Below, in pieces: positions 36,733 to 46,716 of a stretch of 64,000 nucleotides of DNA. The position numbers and the translations under genes are program-made. Position 1 is the first letter of the stretch, and each line of letters begins with the position of its first letter. The notes under the pieces were generated by a model. The model did not search any database. It worked only from the letters and a program-made list of their open reading frames with translations, and was not told the origin of the DNA. The DNA is from Stutzerimonas nosocomialis. GTDB taxonomy: Bacteria; Pseudomonadota; Gammaproteobacteria; Pseudomonadales; Pseudomonadaceae. The stretch lies in assembly GCF_005876855.1 (NCBI RefSeq), contig NZ_QLAE01000001.1:205418-269417 (forward strand), written 5' to 3'.

Positions 36733-37403
36733 GGCCGGCGCTGCTCGTCTGGGCACTGGCGGTGTTCGTCCTGGTGGCGCTGGCCGGTGCGCCGGCCGCC
36801 TTCTGGTCGCGCTGGATACCCTGGCCGGAAGGCTGGGCGCCGCAAGCGGTCAGCGGCACCCTGTGGCGCGGCCAGGCCGAGCGGCTGGGTGCGCTGGCTC
36901 CGTTGCGCTGGCGGGTGCGGCTGGCCGACGGTCCGGCGCTCGAGGTGAGCGCCGGTGCCTTGCAGCGGGACTGGCATGCCGTCGTGCGCGGCTGGCCCTG
37001 GGCCTGGCAGGCGACGCTGGAGGATGGAGGGCCAGGACCGGCGAGCGGCGAGCTGGTTCGTCTGGAGGGTGCCTGGCAGGGCAGCGTGCTGGTGCGGGGG
37101 CAAGGCCGTCGTTGCGTGGCCGCCGAGGGCGGTTTGCACGCGCCACGGCTGGTCCTGATCGCCCCCTGGGGCATGCCGCTGGGACGAGGCGATCTGGAAC
37201 TCGACTGCACGGGACCGCCTCGGTTGAACGCGCGCCTGGAACGCGCCGGGCATCATCGCTTCGCGCTGACGGCGTTGCGGGATGCGCGCCGCAGCGACCT
37301 GGCCGGCAGCGTCGAACCGGGCTCGGAACTGGCAGCGCTGCTCCGTCAGTTCGGCCTGATCGATGCCGGTCAGCAGCGTTTCGAGACGTCGATGAGCTGG
37401 TGA
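36729..37403 (+). CDS. gspN: type II secretion protein GspN
   Basis: GspN (224 residues) begins with a TTG that overlaps the gspM stop and a membrane anchor LLVWALAVFVLVALAGAP. The family segments FWSRWIPWPEGWAP, AVSGTLWRGQAERL and the terminal LIDAGQQRFETSMSW are present. GspN occurs in only some T2SSs and its role is unclear. It is the last gene of the operon and ends four bases from the convergent rsmE stop. Confidence 0.82.
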   Translation: MRPALLVWALAVFVLVALAGAPAAFWSRWIPWPEGWAPQAVSGTLWRGQAERLGALAPLRWRVRLADGPALEVSAGALQRDWHAVVRGWPWAWQATLEDGGPGPASGELVRLEGAWQGSVLVRGQGRRCVAAEGGLHAPRLVLIAPWGMPLGRGDLELDCTGPPRLNARLERAGHHRFALTALRDARRSDLAGSVEPGSELAALLRQFGLIDAGQQRFETSMSW

Positions 37404-37407
37404 GGCT

Positions 37408-38115
37408 TCAGAACAGCCGTGCCAGCAGCGCCGGGACGGCCGTCTCGACGCGCAGGATGCGCTCGCCCAGTTGCACCGGCGCGAGGCCGGCGGCGGCGAG
37501 CTTTTCCACTTCATAGGGAATCCAGCCGCCTTCCGGGCCGATGGCCAGGGTCACCGGCTCGCTCAGGGCGCGAGGGCAGGGCGGATAGTCGCCGGGGTGG
37601 CCGGTGAGACCGAGGCTGCCGGCCGCCAGGGCGGGCAGGCGATCCTCGACGAAGGGTTTGAAGCGCTTCTCGATGATGACCTCGGGCAGCAGGGTGTCGC
37701 GGGCCTGTTCGAGGCCGAGCACGAGCTGTTCGCGGATCGCGGCGGGTTCGAGGAAGGGGGTCTGCCAGAAGCTCTTTTCCACCCGGTAGCTGTTGAGCAG
37801 CACCAGACGCGGCACGCCCATGGCGGCGACCGTCTGCAGCACGCGGCGCAGCATCTTGGGACGCGGCAAGGCGAGCAGCAGGGTGAGGGGGAGCTTGGCC
37901 GGCGGCGGCTGGTCGAGACTGATCTCGAGTTCGGCTTCCTGTTCGTCCAGGCGTAACAGGCGCCCTTCGCCCATCAGCCCGCCGAGCTGGCCGACCCGCA
38001 GGGTCTGCCCGACCTCGGCCTCGTGGACCTCGCGCAGATGCCTGAGGCGCCGGTCGCGCAGGACGACCCGGTCGCCCGCCACATGGTCGGCGGGCTCGAG
38101 CAGCAGCAGGTTCAC
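37408..38115 (-). CDS. rsmE: 16S rRNA (uracil-1498-N3)-methyltransferase RsmE
   Basis: RsmE (235 residues) methylates U1498 of 16S rRNA using SAM. It has an N-terminal PUA-like part ([19 protein letters not shown]) and a C-terminal SPOUT knot ([32 protein letters not shown]). The GTG start overlaps the tatC stop. It is the last gene of the ubiE-to-rsmE run. Confidence 0.95.
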   Translation of the reverse strand: MNLLLLEPADHVAGDRVVLRDRRLRHLREVHEAEVGQTLRVGQLGGLMGEGRLLRLDEQEAELEISLDQPPPAKLPLTLLLALPRPKMLRRVLQTVAAMGVPRLVLLNSYRVEKSFWQTPFLEPAAIREQLVLGLEQARDTLLPEVIIEKRFKPFVEDRLPALAAGSLGLTGHPGDYPPCPRALSEPVTLAIGPEGGWIPYEVEKLAAAGLAPVQLGERILRVETAVPALLARLF

Positions 38116-38903
38116 GGGCGCGGTGCGGGCGGCTGGCTACCATTGGCCGCAGGGTCGGCCTCTTCGGCCTGCTGCTTCTTGGCCACCATGCTGCCGCAGA
38201 TGACGCCCATCTCGAACAGCAGCCACATCGGCACGGCGAGCAGTGTCTGGGAGAAGACGTCGGGCGGCGTCAGCACCATGCCGACACCGAAGCAGCCGAC
38301 GATGACGTAGGGGCGGCTCTTGCGCAGTGTCTGCACGTCGACGATGCCGACCCAGATCAGCAGGAAGGTCGCCACCGGGATCTCGAAGGCCACGCCGAAG
38401 GCGAAGAACAGCGTCAGCACGAAGTCCAGGTACTGGCCGATGTCGGTCATCATCGCCACGCCCTGCGGGGTCACGCTGGCGAAGAAGCCGAACATGATCG
38501 GGAAAACCACGAAATAGGCGAACGCCATGCCAGCGTAGAACAGCACGATGCTGGAGATCAGCAGCGGCACCGCGATGCGCTTCTCGTGCTTGTACAGCCC
38601 GGGCGCGATGAAGCCCCAGATCTGGTGCAGGATGACCGGCATCGAGAGGAACAGCGCCACCATCAGGGTGAGCTTGAAGGGCGTCAGGAACGGCGAGGCG
38701 ACGCCCGTGGCGATCATGGTCGCGCCTTCGGGCAGGTAGGCGCGCAGCGGCGCGGCCACCAGGGCGTAGATCTGCTGGGAGAAATAGAACAGGCCGCCGA
38801 ACAGCAGCAGGATCGCCACCACGCAGCGCAGGATGCGCTTGCGCAGTTCGGTCAGGTGGGCGACCAGGGGCATTTCCTGGTCATCGTTGGCTCTGTTGGT
38901 CAT
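38112..38903 (-). CDS. tatC: twin-arginine translocase subunit TatC
   Basis: TatC (263 residues) recognises twin-arginine signals together with TatB. The conserved N-terminal [36 protein letters not shown] and [12 protein letters not shown] segments and six hydrophobic helices are visible. Overlaps of four bases link it to tatB and rsmE. Its likely clients in this window are PhoX and possibly the SoxB-like lipoprotein. Confidence 0.96.
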   Translation of the reverse strand: MTNRANDDQEMPLVAHLTELRKRILRCVVAILLLFGGLFYFSQQIYALVAAPLRAYLPEGATMIATGVASPFLTPFKLTLMVALFLSMPVILHQIWGFIAPGLYKHEKRIAVPLLISSIVLFYAGMAFAYFVVFPIMFGFFASVTPQGVAMMTDIGQYLDFVLTLFFAFGVAFEIPVATFLLIWVGIVDVQTLRKSRPYVIVGCFGVGMVLTPPDVFSQTLLAVPMWLLFEMGVICGSMVAKKQQAEEADPAANGSQPPAPRP

Positions 38904-39247
38904 GGTTCAGGCGATCTGTCCGGACGTGGGGCGGGCGCGGTCGGTTCGGGAGCCGGTGCGACGTCTTGCGGCTCTGCCGGTTTGGTCTCGGGCGCGCTGG
39001 AAGGCGGCATGATGCTCTGCTTCATTTCCCGCTCGAGGTCGAGGATGCGCTCGTTGTGCAGCTGCCGGCGGATCTCGTCGGCCCCGATCTCCCGCTCGAC
39101 CTCCGCCTTGATGGTGCTGAAGCTGCGCTTGAGCCGGCCGATCCACAGCCCGGCGGTCCGCGCGGCGCCGGGCAGGCGCTCGGGGCCGAGGACCAGCAGC
39201 GCCACCAGACCGACCAGCATCAGCTCGGTGAAACCTACGTCGAACAT
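38900..39247 (-). CDS. tatB: Sec-independent translocase protein TatB
   Basis: TatB (115 residues) begins [20 protein letters not shown], then [13 protein letters not shown] and an amphipathic helix ([17 protein letters not shown]), with a charged Pro-rich tail. The Glu at residue 8 in the membrane helix is typical of TatB. It lies between tatA and tatC. Confidence 0.95.
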   Translation of the reverse strand: MFDVGFTELMLVGLVALLVLGPERLPGAARTAGLWIGRLKRSFSTIKAEVEREIGADEIRRQLHNERILDLEREMKQSIMPPSSAPETKPAEPQDVAPAPEPTAPAPRPDRSPEP

Positions 39248-39262
39248 CGCGGCGGACCCCGG

Positions 39263-39493
39263 TTAGTCTTTCTTGACCGGCTCGTCGACCTTGCGGGCTT
39301 CGGCATCGATGGTGTGCGGACGCTTTTCCTCGACGCCGGGTTTCTCGTCCTCGGTGCCCATGGACTTGCGGAATCCCTTGATCGCATCGCCAAGGTCCGA
39401 GCCCAGCCCTTTGAGGCGCTTGGTACCGAACAGCATGACTACGATGAGAAGGACGATCAGTAGTTGCCAGACGCTAATGCCACCTAAACCCAT
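39263..39493 (-). CDS. tatA: twin-arginine translocase subunit TatA
   Basis: TatA (76 residues) is the pore-forming Tat subunit: [20 protein letters not shown] as membrane helix, then [15 protein letters not shown] and an amphipathic helix [11 protein letters not shown] with an acidic/basic tail. It is the housekeeping copy, in the classic tatABC order; a paralogue lies at 22.9-23.1 kb. Confidence 0.96.
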   Translation of the reverse strand: MGLGGISVWQLLIVLLIVVMLFGTKRLKGLGSDLGDAIKGFRKSMGTEDEKPGVEEKRPHTIDAEARKVDEPVKKD

Positions 39494-39515
39494 GGTGATG
39501 TCTCCGGAAGATGAA

Positions 39516-39848
39516 TCAGGTTTGCGGGCGCGCGGCTTTTTCCGCGTGCCCAGAGAGGCCGAAGCGGCGATCCAGCTCGTCCAGCACGGCCTGCGGATGC
39601 TGGCCGAGGGCGGCGAGCATCACCATGCTGTGGAACCAGAGGTCCGCGGTTTCGTATATCAGGTCGCTGCAGTCGCCGCTGCCGGCAGCGTCCTTGGCGG
39701 CCAGGATGGTTTCCACCGATTCCTCGCCGACCTTTTCCAGGATCTTGTTCAGTCCCTTGTGATACAGGCTGGCCACATAGGAGCTGTCCGGCGCCGCACC
39801 CTTGCGGGCCTCCAGTACCTCGGCCAGACGGGCGAGCGTGTCAGTCAT
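39516..39848 (-). CDS. hisE: phosphoribosyl-ATP pyrophosphatase HisE
   Basis: HisE (110 residues) performs step two of histidine synthesis. It is helical and contains [15 protein letters not shown] and [16 protein letters not shown], the acidic metal-binding helices of the MazG-like fold. The start overlaps the end of hisI by eight bases, so the two activities, fused in enterobacteria, are separate here. Confidence 0.95.
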   Translation of the reverse strand: MTDTLARLAEVLEARKGAAPDSSYVASLYHKGLNKILEKVGEESVETILAAKDAAGSGDCSDLIYETADLWFHSMVMLAALGQHPQAVLDELDRRFGLSGHAEKAARPQT

Positions 39849-40236
39849 GCGTATGTCCTGCATAGATGGCGTGCGGGTCCTTGAGCACCGGCTCGACGGT
39901 TTTCCAGTCGCCGTCCTGGTAGACGCGGTAGAAGCAGCTTTCGCGCCCGGTATGGCAGGCGATGCCGCCGACCTGCTCAACCATCAGGATGACCACATCG
40001 GCGTCGCAGTCCAGGCGCAGCTCGTGGAGCTTCTGCACATGCCCGGACTCCTCGCCCTTTCGCCATAGCCTGCCACGCGAACGTGACCAGTAGATGGCAC
40101 GGCCTTCCTGCGCGGTCAGTTGCAGGGCTTCGCGGTTCATCCAGGCCATCATCAGCACCCGGCCGCTTTGCCAGTCCTGGGCGATCGCCGGCACCAGGCC
40201 GTCGTCGTTCCAGTTGATTTCGTCCAGCCAGTTCAT
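39841..40236 (-). CDS. hisI: phosphoribosyl-AMP cyclohydrolase HisI
   Basis: HisI (131 residues) opens the purine ring of phosphoribosyl-AMP, step three of histidine synthesis. The family segments [27 protein letters not shown] and the metal-binding CDAD and [14 protein letters not shown] are present. A GGAG precedes the ATG. It sits between ubiB and hisE. Confidence 0.96.
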   Translation of the reverse strand: MNWLDEINWNDDGLVPAIAQDWQSGRVLMMAWMNREALQLTAQEGRAIYWSRSRGRLWRKGEESGHVQKLHELRLDCDADVVILMVEQVGGIACHTGRESCFYRVYQDGDWKTVEPVLKDPHAIYAGHTHD

Positions 40237-40284
40237 CGCAATCTCCGCTAGAGGGCCAAGTGTGCCAGTGCGCTGCGCGGCTGG

Positions 40285-41895
40285 CTATCGGCGCACGACG
40301 ATGAACAGGCCGGTCACCAGCATCACCCAGGCGGGCCAGGCAGCCGCGGCGGTGACGCTGTCGGCCCCGGCCGCGAGTGTCGCGCCGCTGCCGATCAGCA
40401 CGGCCCCGATCAGCCGCAACGGCCAGCCGTGATGGCGCTCGCGCCACGGCGGCGGCGGGTTGTGGGCGTGCGGATGGGCCATGCGTTCGAGCAGCTCGCG
40501 GGTCATGCCGGCCAGGTGGGGAAGCTGTTCGATCTGCCCGTGCAGGTTCTTCACCAGTTGCCTGGGGCTCAGGCGCTCGCGCATCCAGCGCTCCAGATAG
40601 GGCTGGCCGGTCTTCCACAGGTCCAGTTCGGGATAGAGTTCGCGGCCCAGGCCCTCGATGTTGAGCAGGGTCTTCTGCAGCAGCACCAGCTGCGGCTGGA
40701 CTTCCATGTTGAAGCGCCGCGCCACCTGGAACAGGCGCACCAGCAGCTGGCCGAAGGAGATGTCCTTGAGCGGCTTTTCGAAGATCGGCTCGCAGACGGT
40801 GCGGATCGCCGCCTCGAACTCGTTGACCTTGGTTTCGGCCGGCACCCAGCCCGAGTCGATGTGCAGCTGCGCCACTTTGCGGTAGTCGCGCTTGAAGAAG
40901 GCCATCAGGTTGCGCGCCAGATAGTCCTGATCCTCCGGCGTCAGGCTGCCGACGATGCCGCAGTCCACCGCGATGTACTGCGGGTCCCACGGCTGGCGGG
41001 TGCTGACGAAGATGTTGCCCGGATGCATGTCGGCGTGGAAGAAACTGTCGCGGAAGACCTGGGTGAAGAAGATTTCCACGCCACGCTCGGCGAGCTTCTT
41101 CATGTCGGTGCGCTGATCGGCCAGGGCCGCCATGTCGGTCACCGGAATGCCGTAGATGCGCTCCATCACCAGCACCTTCGGGCGGCAGTAGTCCCAGTAC
41201 ACCTGCGGCACGTAGAGCAGCTGGGAATCTTCGAAGTTGCGCTTGAGCTGGCTGGAGTTGGCCGCCTCGCGCAGCAGGTCGAGTTCGTCGTAGATGGTTC
41301 TGGCGTAGTCGTCGACCACCTCCACCAGATGCAGCCGACGCGCTTCGGTGGAGGCGCGCTCGGCGGTCTTGGCGAGCACGAACAGCCAGGCGATGTCCTG
41401 GGCGATCACCGGACGCAGGTTCGGTCGCACCACCTTGACCACCACTTCCTCGCCGCTGCGCAGCTTGGCGGCGTGGACCTGCGCGACCGAGGCCGAGGCC
41501 AGCGGCTTGCTGTCGAAGCGGGCGAACACCTGGCCCACCGGCGCGCCCAGCTGTTGCTCGATCAGCGCGATGGCCTTTTCCGAGCTGAACGGCGGTACGC
41601 GGTCCTGCAGCATCGCCAGCTCTTCGGCGATGTCCGGCGGCATGAGGTCACGGCGAGTGGACAGCAGCTGGCCGAACTTGATGAAGATCGGCCCCAGGCC
41701 TTCGAGGGCCAGCCGCAGGCGGGCACCGCGGCTGAGCGTGGTGCGCCGGCGCGGTATCCAGCGCCAGGGCAGCAGGTAGCTCGGCGCGCGCAGCCACCAG
41801 GGCATCGGCAGGTCGAGAATGATGTCGTCGAGGCGGTAGCGGATCACCACCAGCAGGATGCGGAACAGGCGGCGGGTGGCGGCGAACAGCTTCAT
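40285..41895 (-). CDS. ubiB: ubiquinone biosynthesis protein UbiB (atypical kinase/ATPase)
   Basis: UbiB (536 residues) is an ADCK-family ATPase required for coenzyme Q synthesis. The KxGQ motif lies in [15 protein letters not shown], the nucleotide loop in [11 protein letters not shown], and the catalytic segment is [10 protein letters not shown] with VDCGIVG. Two membrane helices are at the C-terminus ([34 protein letters not shown]). The start [14 protein letters not shown] overlaps the ubiJ stop; the in-frame upstream extension is inside ubiJ and not coding. Confidence 0.95.
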   Translation of the reverse strand: MKLFAATRRLFRILLVVIRYRLDDIILDLPMPWWLRAPSYLLPWRWIPRRRTTLSRGARLRLALEGLGPIFIKFGQLLSTRRDLMPPDIAEELAMLQDRVPPFSSEKAIALIEQQLGAPVGQVFARFDSKPLASASVAQVHAAKLRSGEEVVVKVVRPNLRPVIAQDIAWLFVLAKTAERASTEARRLHLVEVVDDYARTIYDELDLLREAANSSQLKRNFEDSQLLYVPQVYWDYCRPKVLVMERIYGIPVTDMAALADQRTDMKKLAERGVEIFFTQVFRDSFFHADMHPGNIFVSTRQPWDPQYIAVDCGIVGSLTPEDQDYLARNLMAFFKRDYRKVAQLHIDSGWVPAETKVNEFEAAIRTVCEPIFEKPLKDISFGQLLVRLFQVARRFNMEVQPQLVLLQKTLLNIEGLGRELYPELDLWKTGQPYLERWMRERLSPRQLVKNLHGQIEQLPHLAGMTRELLERMAHPHAHNPPPPWRERHHGWPLRLIGAVLIGSGATLAAGADSVTAAAAWPAWVMLVTGLFIVVRR

Positions 41896-42518
41896 TCTTC
41901 GGCGTCGTTGGCGGTAAGGGGATGGGCGAGGCGGCGGTGGCGGGCTTCGAGTCGATCGAGCCGCAGCTTGAGGTCGTCCAGTTCGGCGAAGCGTGCCTCG
42001 GCTTCGGCCTTGCCGACCAGGCTGCGGCTTTCCTCGGCCAGGTAGTCGGCCAGGTCGCGGCGCAGCGTCTCGATGCTGTTGCGCGTCCAGCGCGCCTGGC
42101 CGCGAAGGCTCGAGCCGACCAGCTGCGCGCCCACCGGGCCGAGCCACTGGGAGAGCGAGTATTCCCAGTCCAGGTCGAGGTCCTGCAGTACGTCGGCGAG
42201 GCTGGTCAGGGCGTGGGTGTCGCCTTCCAGCGTGACGTCATCGGCATGCAGCACGGCGGTCTTGTTGCGGCTGACGGCCAGTTGCAGCAGGCGCGAGGCC
42301 GGTGCGGTCAGCCGGCAATCGGGTTCGGCCGCCCAGTCCGAAGCCAGGCGCAGGCCCTGCTCGTCGGCGAGGATGAACAGGGTCAGCGTGGGTGTGCTGC
42401 AGCGTACCTCGATGACCTTGCCGGCAAGACGGCCCAGGCGCGGCAACGCCGTGCTGTCCATCCGCAACACGCGGTTGAGGCCGGTTTCGGCGCTGGCGAG
42501 CAGGGCGGCGCGCAACAT
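41892..42518 (-). CDS. ubiJ: ubiquinone biosynthesis accessory factor UbiJ
   Basis: UbiJ (208 residues) has an SCP2-like lipid-binding N-terminal domain ([20 protein letters not shown], then [20 protein letters not shown]) and a C-terminal coiled coil ([20 protein letters not shown]). It carries ubiquinone intermediates in the Ubi complex. Four-base overlaps join it to ubiE and ubiB. Confidence 0.92.
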   Translation of the reverse strand: MLRAALLASAETGLNRVLRMDSTALPRLGRLAGKVIEVRCSTPTLTLFILADEQGLRLASDWAAEPDCRLTAPASRLLQLAVSRNKTAVLHADDVTLEGDTHALTSLADVLQDLDLDWEYSLSQWLGPVGAQLVGSSLRGQARWTRNSIETLRRDLADYLAEESRSLVGKAEAEARFAELDDLKLRLDRLEARHRRLAHPLTANDAEE

Positions 42519-43288
42519 CAGGGTTTGATACCGCGATGCAGGGCGACGATGCCGCCGGTCATGTTGTGATAGGTGACGCGCTCGAAGCCGGCCTCGGCCA
42601 TCATCGACCTGAGCGTTTCCTGGTCCGGATGCATGCGGATCGATTCGGCCAGATAGCGGTAGCTGTCGGCGTCGTTGGTGATCAGCTTGCCCATCATCGG
42701 CAGCAGGCTGAACGAATAGGCGTCGTAGGCCTTGGAGAGCAGCGGATTGGTCGGCTTGGAGAATTCCAGCACCAGCAGTCGGCCGCCGGGCTTGAGCACG
42801 CGCAGCATGGAGGCGATGGCGTCCTCCTTGTGGGTCACGTTGCGCAGGCCGAAGGCGATGGTCACCACGTCGAAATGGTTGTCCGGGAACGGCAGCTTCT
42901 CGGCGTCGGCCTGGACGAACTTCACGTTGCCCGAAACGCCCTTGTCCAGCAGGCGGTCACGGCCGACCTTGAGCATCGAGGCGTTGATGTCGGCCAGCAC
43001 TACCTCGCCGGTGGGGCCGACGATGCGCGAGAACTGGCGGGTCAGGTCGCCGGTGCCGCCGGCGATGTCGAGCACGCGGTTGCCGTGACGGGCGCCGGAC
43101 AGCTCGATGGTGAAGCGCTTCCACAGGCGGTGCACGCCGGCGGACATGAGGTCGTTCATCAGGTCGTACTTGGCGGCCACCGAGTGGAAGACCTCCGCGA
43201 CCTTCTGCGCCTTCTGGCTCTCGGGCACGCTCTGGTAGCCGAAATGGGTGATGCCGTCTACGTCTGGCTCTTTGCGGGGATCGGTCAT
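42518..43288 (-). CDS. ubiE: ubiquinone/menaquinone C-methyltransferase UbiE
   Basis: UbiE (256 residues) is the SAM-dependent C-methyltransferase of ubiquinone synthesis. Motif I is [15 protein letters not shown]; other segments are [19 protein letters not shown] and [16 protein letters not shown], with a C-terminal [19 protein letters not shown]. The start MTDPRKEPD was chosen over a longer low-complexity extension. It is the first gene of the run through rsmE. Confidence 0.96.
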   Translation of the reverse strand: MTDPRKEPDVDGITHFGYQSVPESQKAQKVAEVFHSVAAKYDLMNDLMSAGVHRLWKRFTIELSGARHGNRVLDIAGGTGDLTRQFSRIVGPTGEVVLADINASMLKVGRDRLLDKGVSGNVKFVQADAEKLPFPDNHFDVVTIAFGLRNVTHKEDAIASMLRVLKPGGRLLVLEFSKPTNPLLSKAYDAYSFSLLPMMGKLITNDADSYRYLAESIRMHPDQETLRSMMAEAGFERVTYHNMTGGIVALHRGIKP

Positions 43289-43585
43289 GTCACTTTCACC
43301 GGAAGAATGTGCCGGCATTCTAAACCTAAAAGGCTGCGCTTTTGCCCCACCTCGCGCGTCGCCTTCGCCAAGCGGGCCGGCGCGCCTGTCGCTTGAGGAG
43401 CGGGGCGCGGCTTTTTGACCCGGGGAGGCGGCGCCTGGATCGGTGTCCAGCGTGAATCGCGGAGTGAGAGGCACGGCGGCGGGCGCCGAAGCGTGCAGGC
43501 GGGAGGGCGGGCGGTGAACGCTCGGGGCGCCGGGCGGACGGGACGGGGCACTGGCGCTCGGTGCCGAGCGCCAGACCTCATCAGG
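43289..43585. other. ubiE upstream region, no gene; PHA locus absent
   Basis: This 297-base gap between ubiE and the DUF971 gene has no credible coding region. It must hold the ubiE promoter. A perfect 10-bp hairpin (CTGGCGCTCG / CGAGCGCCAG, 43551-43574) sits just past the DUF971 stop without a clear T-run. In P. aeruginosa the phaC1-Z-C2-D-F-I genes lie at this point (from memory); here they are missing. Confidence 0.6.
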
Positions 43586-43960
43586 TCAGAGCATCAGCTT
43601 GACCGGGGATACCTGAGGGTCGCGGGACTTGCCGGCGGCGGCCAGCTCTTCGAGGTAGGCGGCCCAGAGCGCATCCTGCTGGGTGGCCAGCTTCTCCAGG
43701 TAGTCCCAGGTGAACAGCCCGCTGTCGTGCCCGTCGCTGAAGGTGAGCTTGAGCGCGTACTGGCCGGCCGGTTCGATGTGGGTCAGCCCGACGCCGAGCT
43801 TGCCGGTCTGCAGGATCGGGTTGCCATGGCCCTGCACTTCGGCCGAGGGCGAATGGACGCGCAGCAGCTCGGCACTCAGCACGTAGCGCTCGTTCGGCCC
43901 GTATTCGAGCTCCAGCGTCTTGGAGGCCTTGTGCAGCTTGATGGCGGTGGGGATGCGCAT
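43586..43960 (-). CDS. DUF971 / gamma-butyrobetaine hydroxylase-like N-terminal domain protein
   Basis: A protein of 124 residues with the DUF971 domain: IPTAIKLHKASKTLELEYG, YVLSAELLRVHSP, GVGLTHIEPAGQYALKLTF and SGLFTWDYLEKLA. The family is suggested to bind zinc or act in Fe-S or cofactor handling, but this is not settled. The second of two nearby ATGs was chosen because CGGAG is spaced for it. It follows hslU in the same direction, as in other Pseudomonas. Confidence 0.87.
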   Translation of the reverse strand: MRIPTAIKLHKASKTLELEYGPNERYVLSAELLRVHSPSAEVQGHGNPILQTGKLGVGLTHIEPAGQYALKLTFSDGHDSGLFTWDYLEKLATQQDALWAAYLEELAAAGKSRDPQVSPVKLML

Positions 43961-43980
43961 GGGCATGCTCCGTGTGAGCG

Positions 43981-44003
43981 GGAAGCTGGTGAACGCAGCT
44001 TCC
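43981..44003 (-). other. hairpin between hslU and the DUF971 gene
   Basis: GGAAGCTG and CAGCTTCC form an 8-bp stem with a 7-base loop, 8 bases past the hslU stop. No T-run follows; it may mark partial termination or mRNA processing. Confidence 0.4.
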
Positions 44004-44011
44004 GGCTGCTT

Positions 44012-45355
44012 TTAAAGGATGTACCGCGACAGGTCTTCGTCCTGGGCCAGCTCACCGAGGTGGCTGTTGACGTAGTCGGTATCGATACGGATCGGTTCGC
44101 CGTTCTGCTGGCCGGCCAGGTCGGCGGCGCTGAAGGATACTTCTTCCAGCAGCCGCTCGAGCAGGGTGTGCAGTCTGCGCGCCCCGATGTTCTCGGTCTT
44201 CTCGTTGACCTGCCAGGCGATCTCGGCGAGCCGCTTGATGCCGTCTTCGGCGAATTCGACGTGCAGCCCCTCGGTCTTGAGCAGTTCGCGGTACTGCTCG
44301 GTGAGCGACGCGTGGGGCTCGGTGAGGATGCGTTCGAAATCTTCCGGCGACAGCGCCTTCAGCTCGACCCGGATCGGCAGGCGACCCTGCAGTTCGGGCA
44401 CCAGGTCGCTGGGCTTGGACAGATGGAAGGCGCCGCTGGCGATGAACAGGATGTGGTCGGTCTTGACCATGCCCAGCTTGGTGTTGACGGTGCTGCCTTC
44501 GATCAGCGGCAGCAGGTCGCGCTGCACGCCTTCGCGGGACACGTCGGCGCCGCTGGTGTTGCCGCGCTTGGCCACCTTGTCGATCTCGTCGATGAAGACG
44601 ATGCCGTTCTGCTCCACCGCTTCGAGCGCGCGGGCCTTGAGCTCCTCCTCGTTGACCAGGCGGGCCGCTTCCTCGTCGCGGACCATCTTCAGCGCGTCCT
44701 TGATCTTGAGCTTGCGCGACTTCTTCTTGCCCTTGCCCATGCTGGAAAACAGGTTCTGCAACTGGCTGGTCATTTCCTCCATGCCGGGCGGGGCCATGAT
44801 TTCCACGCCGGCGGGCGTCTCGGCCACCTCGATGTCGATTTCCTTGTCGTCGAGCTGGCCCTCGCGCAGGCGCTTGCGAAAGAGCTGGCGGGTATTGGAA
44901 TCGTCACTGCGGGTCGGTTCCTCGCTGAAGCCCACCGGGCGGGCGGGCGGCAGCAGCGCGTCGAGGATGCGTTCTTCGGCGGCATCTTCGGCGCGGTGGC
45001 GCATCCTGTGGACTTCCTGCTCGCGCAGCATCTTCAGGGCGGCGTCGGCAAGGTCGCGGATGATCGACTCGACGTCACGTCCCACATAGCCCACCTCGGT
45101 GAACTTGGTCGCCTCGACCTTCAGGAAGGGCGCATTGGCGAGCTTGGCCAGGCGCCGGGCGATCTCGGTCTTGCCGACCCCGGTGGGGCCGATCATCAGG
45201 ATGTTCTTGGGCGTGACTTCCTGGCGCAGCTCGGCAGGCAGCTGCATGCGCCGCCAGCGGTTGCGCAGGGCGATGGCGACGGCGCGCTTGGCGTCGTCCT
45301 GGCCGATGATGTGGCGGTTGAGTTCGTGGACGATCTCGCGGGGCGTCATGGACAT
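44012..45355 (-). CDS. hslU: ATP-dependent protease ATPase subunit HslU
   Basis: HslU/ClpY (447 residues) is the AAA+ unfoldase of the HslVU protease. Walker A is [17 protein letters not shown] near residue 57, Walker [14 protein letters not shown], and the pore/GYVG segment [13 protein letters not shown]. The intermediate domain is charged and variable. The C-terminal EDLSRYIL tail inserts into HslV. It follows hslV by 38 bases in the same unit. Confidence 0.97.
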   Translation of the reverse strand: MSMTPREIVHELNRHIIGQDDAKRAVAIALRNRWRRMQLPAELRQEVTPKNILMIGPTGVGKTEIARRLAKLANAPFLKVEATKFTEVGYVGRDVESIIRDLADAALKMLREQEVHRMRHRAEDAAEERILDALLPPARPVGFSEEPTRSDDSNTRQLFRKRLREGQLDDKEIDIEVAETPAGVEIMAPPGMEEMTSQLQNLFSSMGKGKKKSRKLKIKDALKMVRDEEAARLVNEEELKARALEAVEQNGIVFIDEIDKVAKRGNTSGADVSREGVQRDLLPLIEGSTVNTKLGMVKTDHILFIASGAFHLSKPSDLVPELQGRLPIRVELKALSPEDFERILTEPHASLTEQYRELLKTEGLHVEFAEDGIKRLAEIAWQVNEKTENIGARRLHTLLERLLEEVSFSAADLAGQQNGEPIRIDTDYVNSHLGELAQDEDLSRYIL

Positions 45356-45393
45356 GCGGGTACTCCGGAGCGGGAAACGGTTCTCAGGGCCGG

Positions 45394-45930
45394 TCAGACC
45401 GCGGAATCCAGCTCTTCAATGGTCAGGTTCTGATTAGTAAAGACGCAGATGCTGCCGGCGATGTTCAACGCGGCTTCGGTGATGTCCTGGGCCGACAGCG
45501 CGGCGTCGCCCTTCTGCATCAGCGCCATCGCCGCCGCCTGGGCGAAGCCGCCGCCCGAGCCCATGGCGATCAGATCGTCTTCGGGCTGCACGACGTCGCC
45601 ATTGCCGGTGATGATCAGCGAGGCATCCTTGTTGGCGACGGCCAGCATCGCCTCGAGGCGGCTAAGGGAGCGGTCGGTGCGCCAGTCCTTGGCCAGTTCG
45701 ACGGCGGCGCGCACCAGATGACCCTGGTGCTTCTCCAGCTGACCTTCGAAGCGTTCGAACAGGGTGAAGGCATCGGCGGTGGCGCCGGCGAAGCCGGCCA
45801 GGACCTGGCCGTGATAGAGGCGCCGGACCTTCTTGGCGTTGCCTTTCATGACGGTGTTGCCGAGCGATACCTGGCCGTCGCCGCCCATGACGACTTTGCC
45901 GTTGCGGCGTACTGAAACGATGGTGGTCAA
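45394..45930 (-). CDS. hslV: ATP-dependent protease peptidase subunit HslV, TTG start
   Basis: HslV/ClpQ (178 residues) is the proteasome-like peptidase. The mature N-terminus [19 protein letters not shown] has the catalytic Thr exposed after removal of the initiator. The start codon is TTG with GGAGA upstream; an ATG-based start would add residues before the catalytic Thr. Other segments are [16 protein letters not shown] and [10 protein letters not shown]. It is preceded by a near-perfect heat-shock promoter. Confidence 0.95.
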   Translation of the reverse strand: MTTIVSVRRNGKVVMGGDGQVSLGNTVMKGNAKKVRRLYHGQVLAGFAGATADAFTLFERFEGQLEKHQGHLVRAAVELAKDWRTDRSLSRLEAMLAVANKDASLIITGNGDVVQPEDDLIAMGSGGGFAQAAAMALMQKGDAALSAQDITEAALNIAGSICVFTNQNLTIEELDSAV

Positions 45931-45977
45931 GGTGAAATCTCCACGCAGCGGGGCGATGAATGCCCGAATGCCTGGGG

Positions 45978-46006
45978 ATATGGGGACGCGGTCGGCAGGC
46001 TTCAAG
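45978..46006 (-). promoter_or_regulatory. sigma-32 heat-shock promoter of hslVU
   Basis: Read on the minus strand, CTTGAAG (46006-46000), a 14-base spacer, then CCCCATAT (45985-45978) match the sigma-32 consensus CTTGAAA / CCCCATNT. It ends 47 bases upstream of the hslV TTG, inside the gap after the SPOR gene. Confidence 0.85.
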
Positions 46007-46044
46007 GATGACGCCGTCATCCGGGTGCCTGCCGGCCCGGTCGG

Positions 46045-46716
46045 TTAGCGGCCCTGGCGCTGTTGCAGCAGCAGGTTCTTGTAACCGCTGGCGGCGAGGG
46101 TCTTCTGCGCCTGGGCGAGCTGTTCGCGGGTGCCGTACGGCCCGACCAGCACCCGGTGCCAGGTTTCGTTGTTGACGGTACCGGCTTCGACCCGCACGTC
46201 ATTGCCGAGCAGGATGATCTGGGCACGGACGCGGTCGGCGTCTTCCTTCTTGCGGAACGAACCGGCCTGCAGGAAGTACTGGGTCACCGGCGCCTTAGCG
46301 ACGGTCGGCGGAGGCGGCGGCGTCTGCCCGTTGAGCGCGGCCTCGGCGCGGGCGGCGTCGATCCGGGCGGCTTCCTCGGGCGTCACCGTCGGCGTTTGCG
46401 GAGCCGGCGGCGTGGCGTCCGGCGGCAGGATCACTTCCGACTCGGGCAACAGGGTGTAGAAATCGTACTTGGGCTTGGCCGGCTCCGGCTTGGCCGGCGT
46501 GGTGGCCCGCTTGGGCTGCTCCTTGGCGGTCTGTCGGGCGTCTTCCTTGACCCGTTTGACCTGGTCGTCACCGGGTTCGAGGGTGGTCAGGAACACCACG
46601 AAGGCCCCGATCACCAGCCCGCAGACGAGCCATACCCAGCCCGGGACGGGTTTTTTCGAGGGGGCTTGATAGCGACTGGCGCCGCGCTTGGGCGCGGCTC
46701 TCTTCTTTGCTGCCAC
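46045..46716 (-). CDS. FtsN-like SPOR domain protein
   Basis: A protein of 223 residues with a GTG start. It has a basic cytoplasmic N-terminus (AAKKRAAPKRGASRYQ), one membrane helix (VWLVCGLVIGAFVVFLTTL), a Pro/Ala/Glu-rich linker, and a C-terminal SPOR domain (YFLQAGSFRKKEDADR, WHRVLVGPYGTREQL) that binds denuded glycan strands at the septum. This is the Pseudomonas FtsN-like gene position, directly after argS. Confidence 0.9.
   Translation of the reverse strand: MAAKKRAAPKRGASRYQAPSKKPVPGWVWLVCGLVIGAFVVFLTTLEPGDDQVKRVKEDARQTAKEQPKRATTPAKPEPAKPKYDFYTLLPESEVILPPDATPPAPQTPTVTPEEAARIDAARAEAALNGQTPPPPPTVAKAPVTQYFLQAGSFRKKEDADRVRAQIILLGNDVRVEAGTVNNETWHRVLVGPYGTREQLAQAQKTLAASGYKNLLLQQRQGR

Noticed and set aside
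43415-45433. Plus-strand open frame opposite hslU and the DUF971 gene
   Set aside because: Product resembles reversed high-GC coding sequence; hslU is certain on the other strand.
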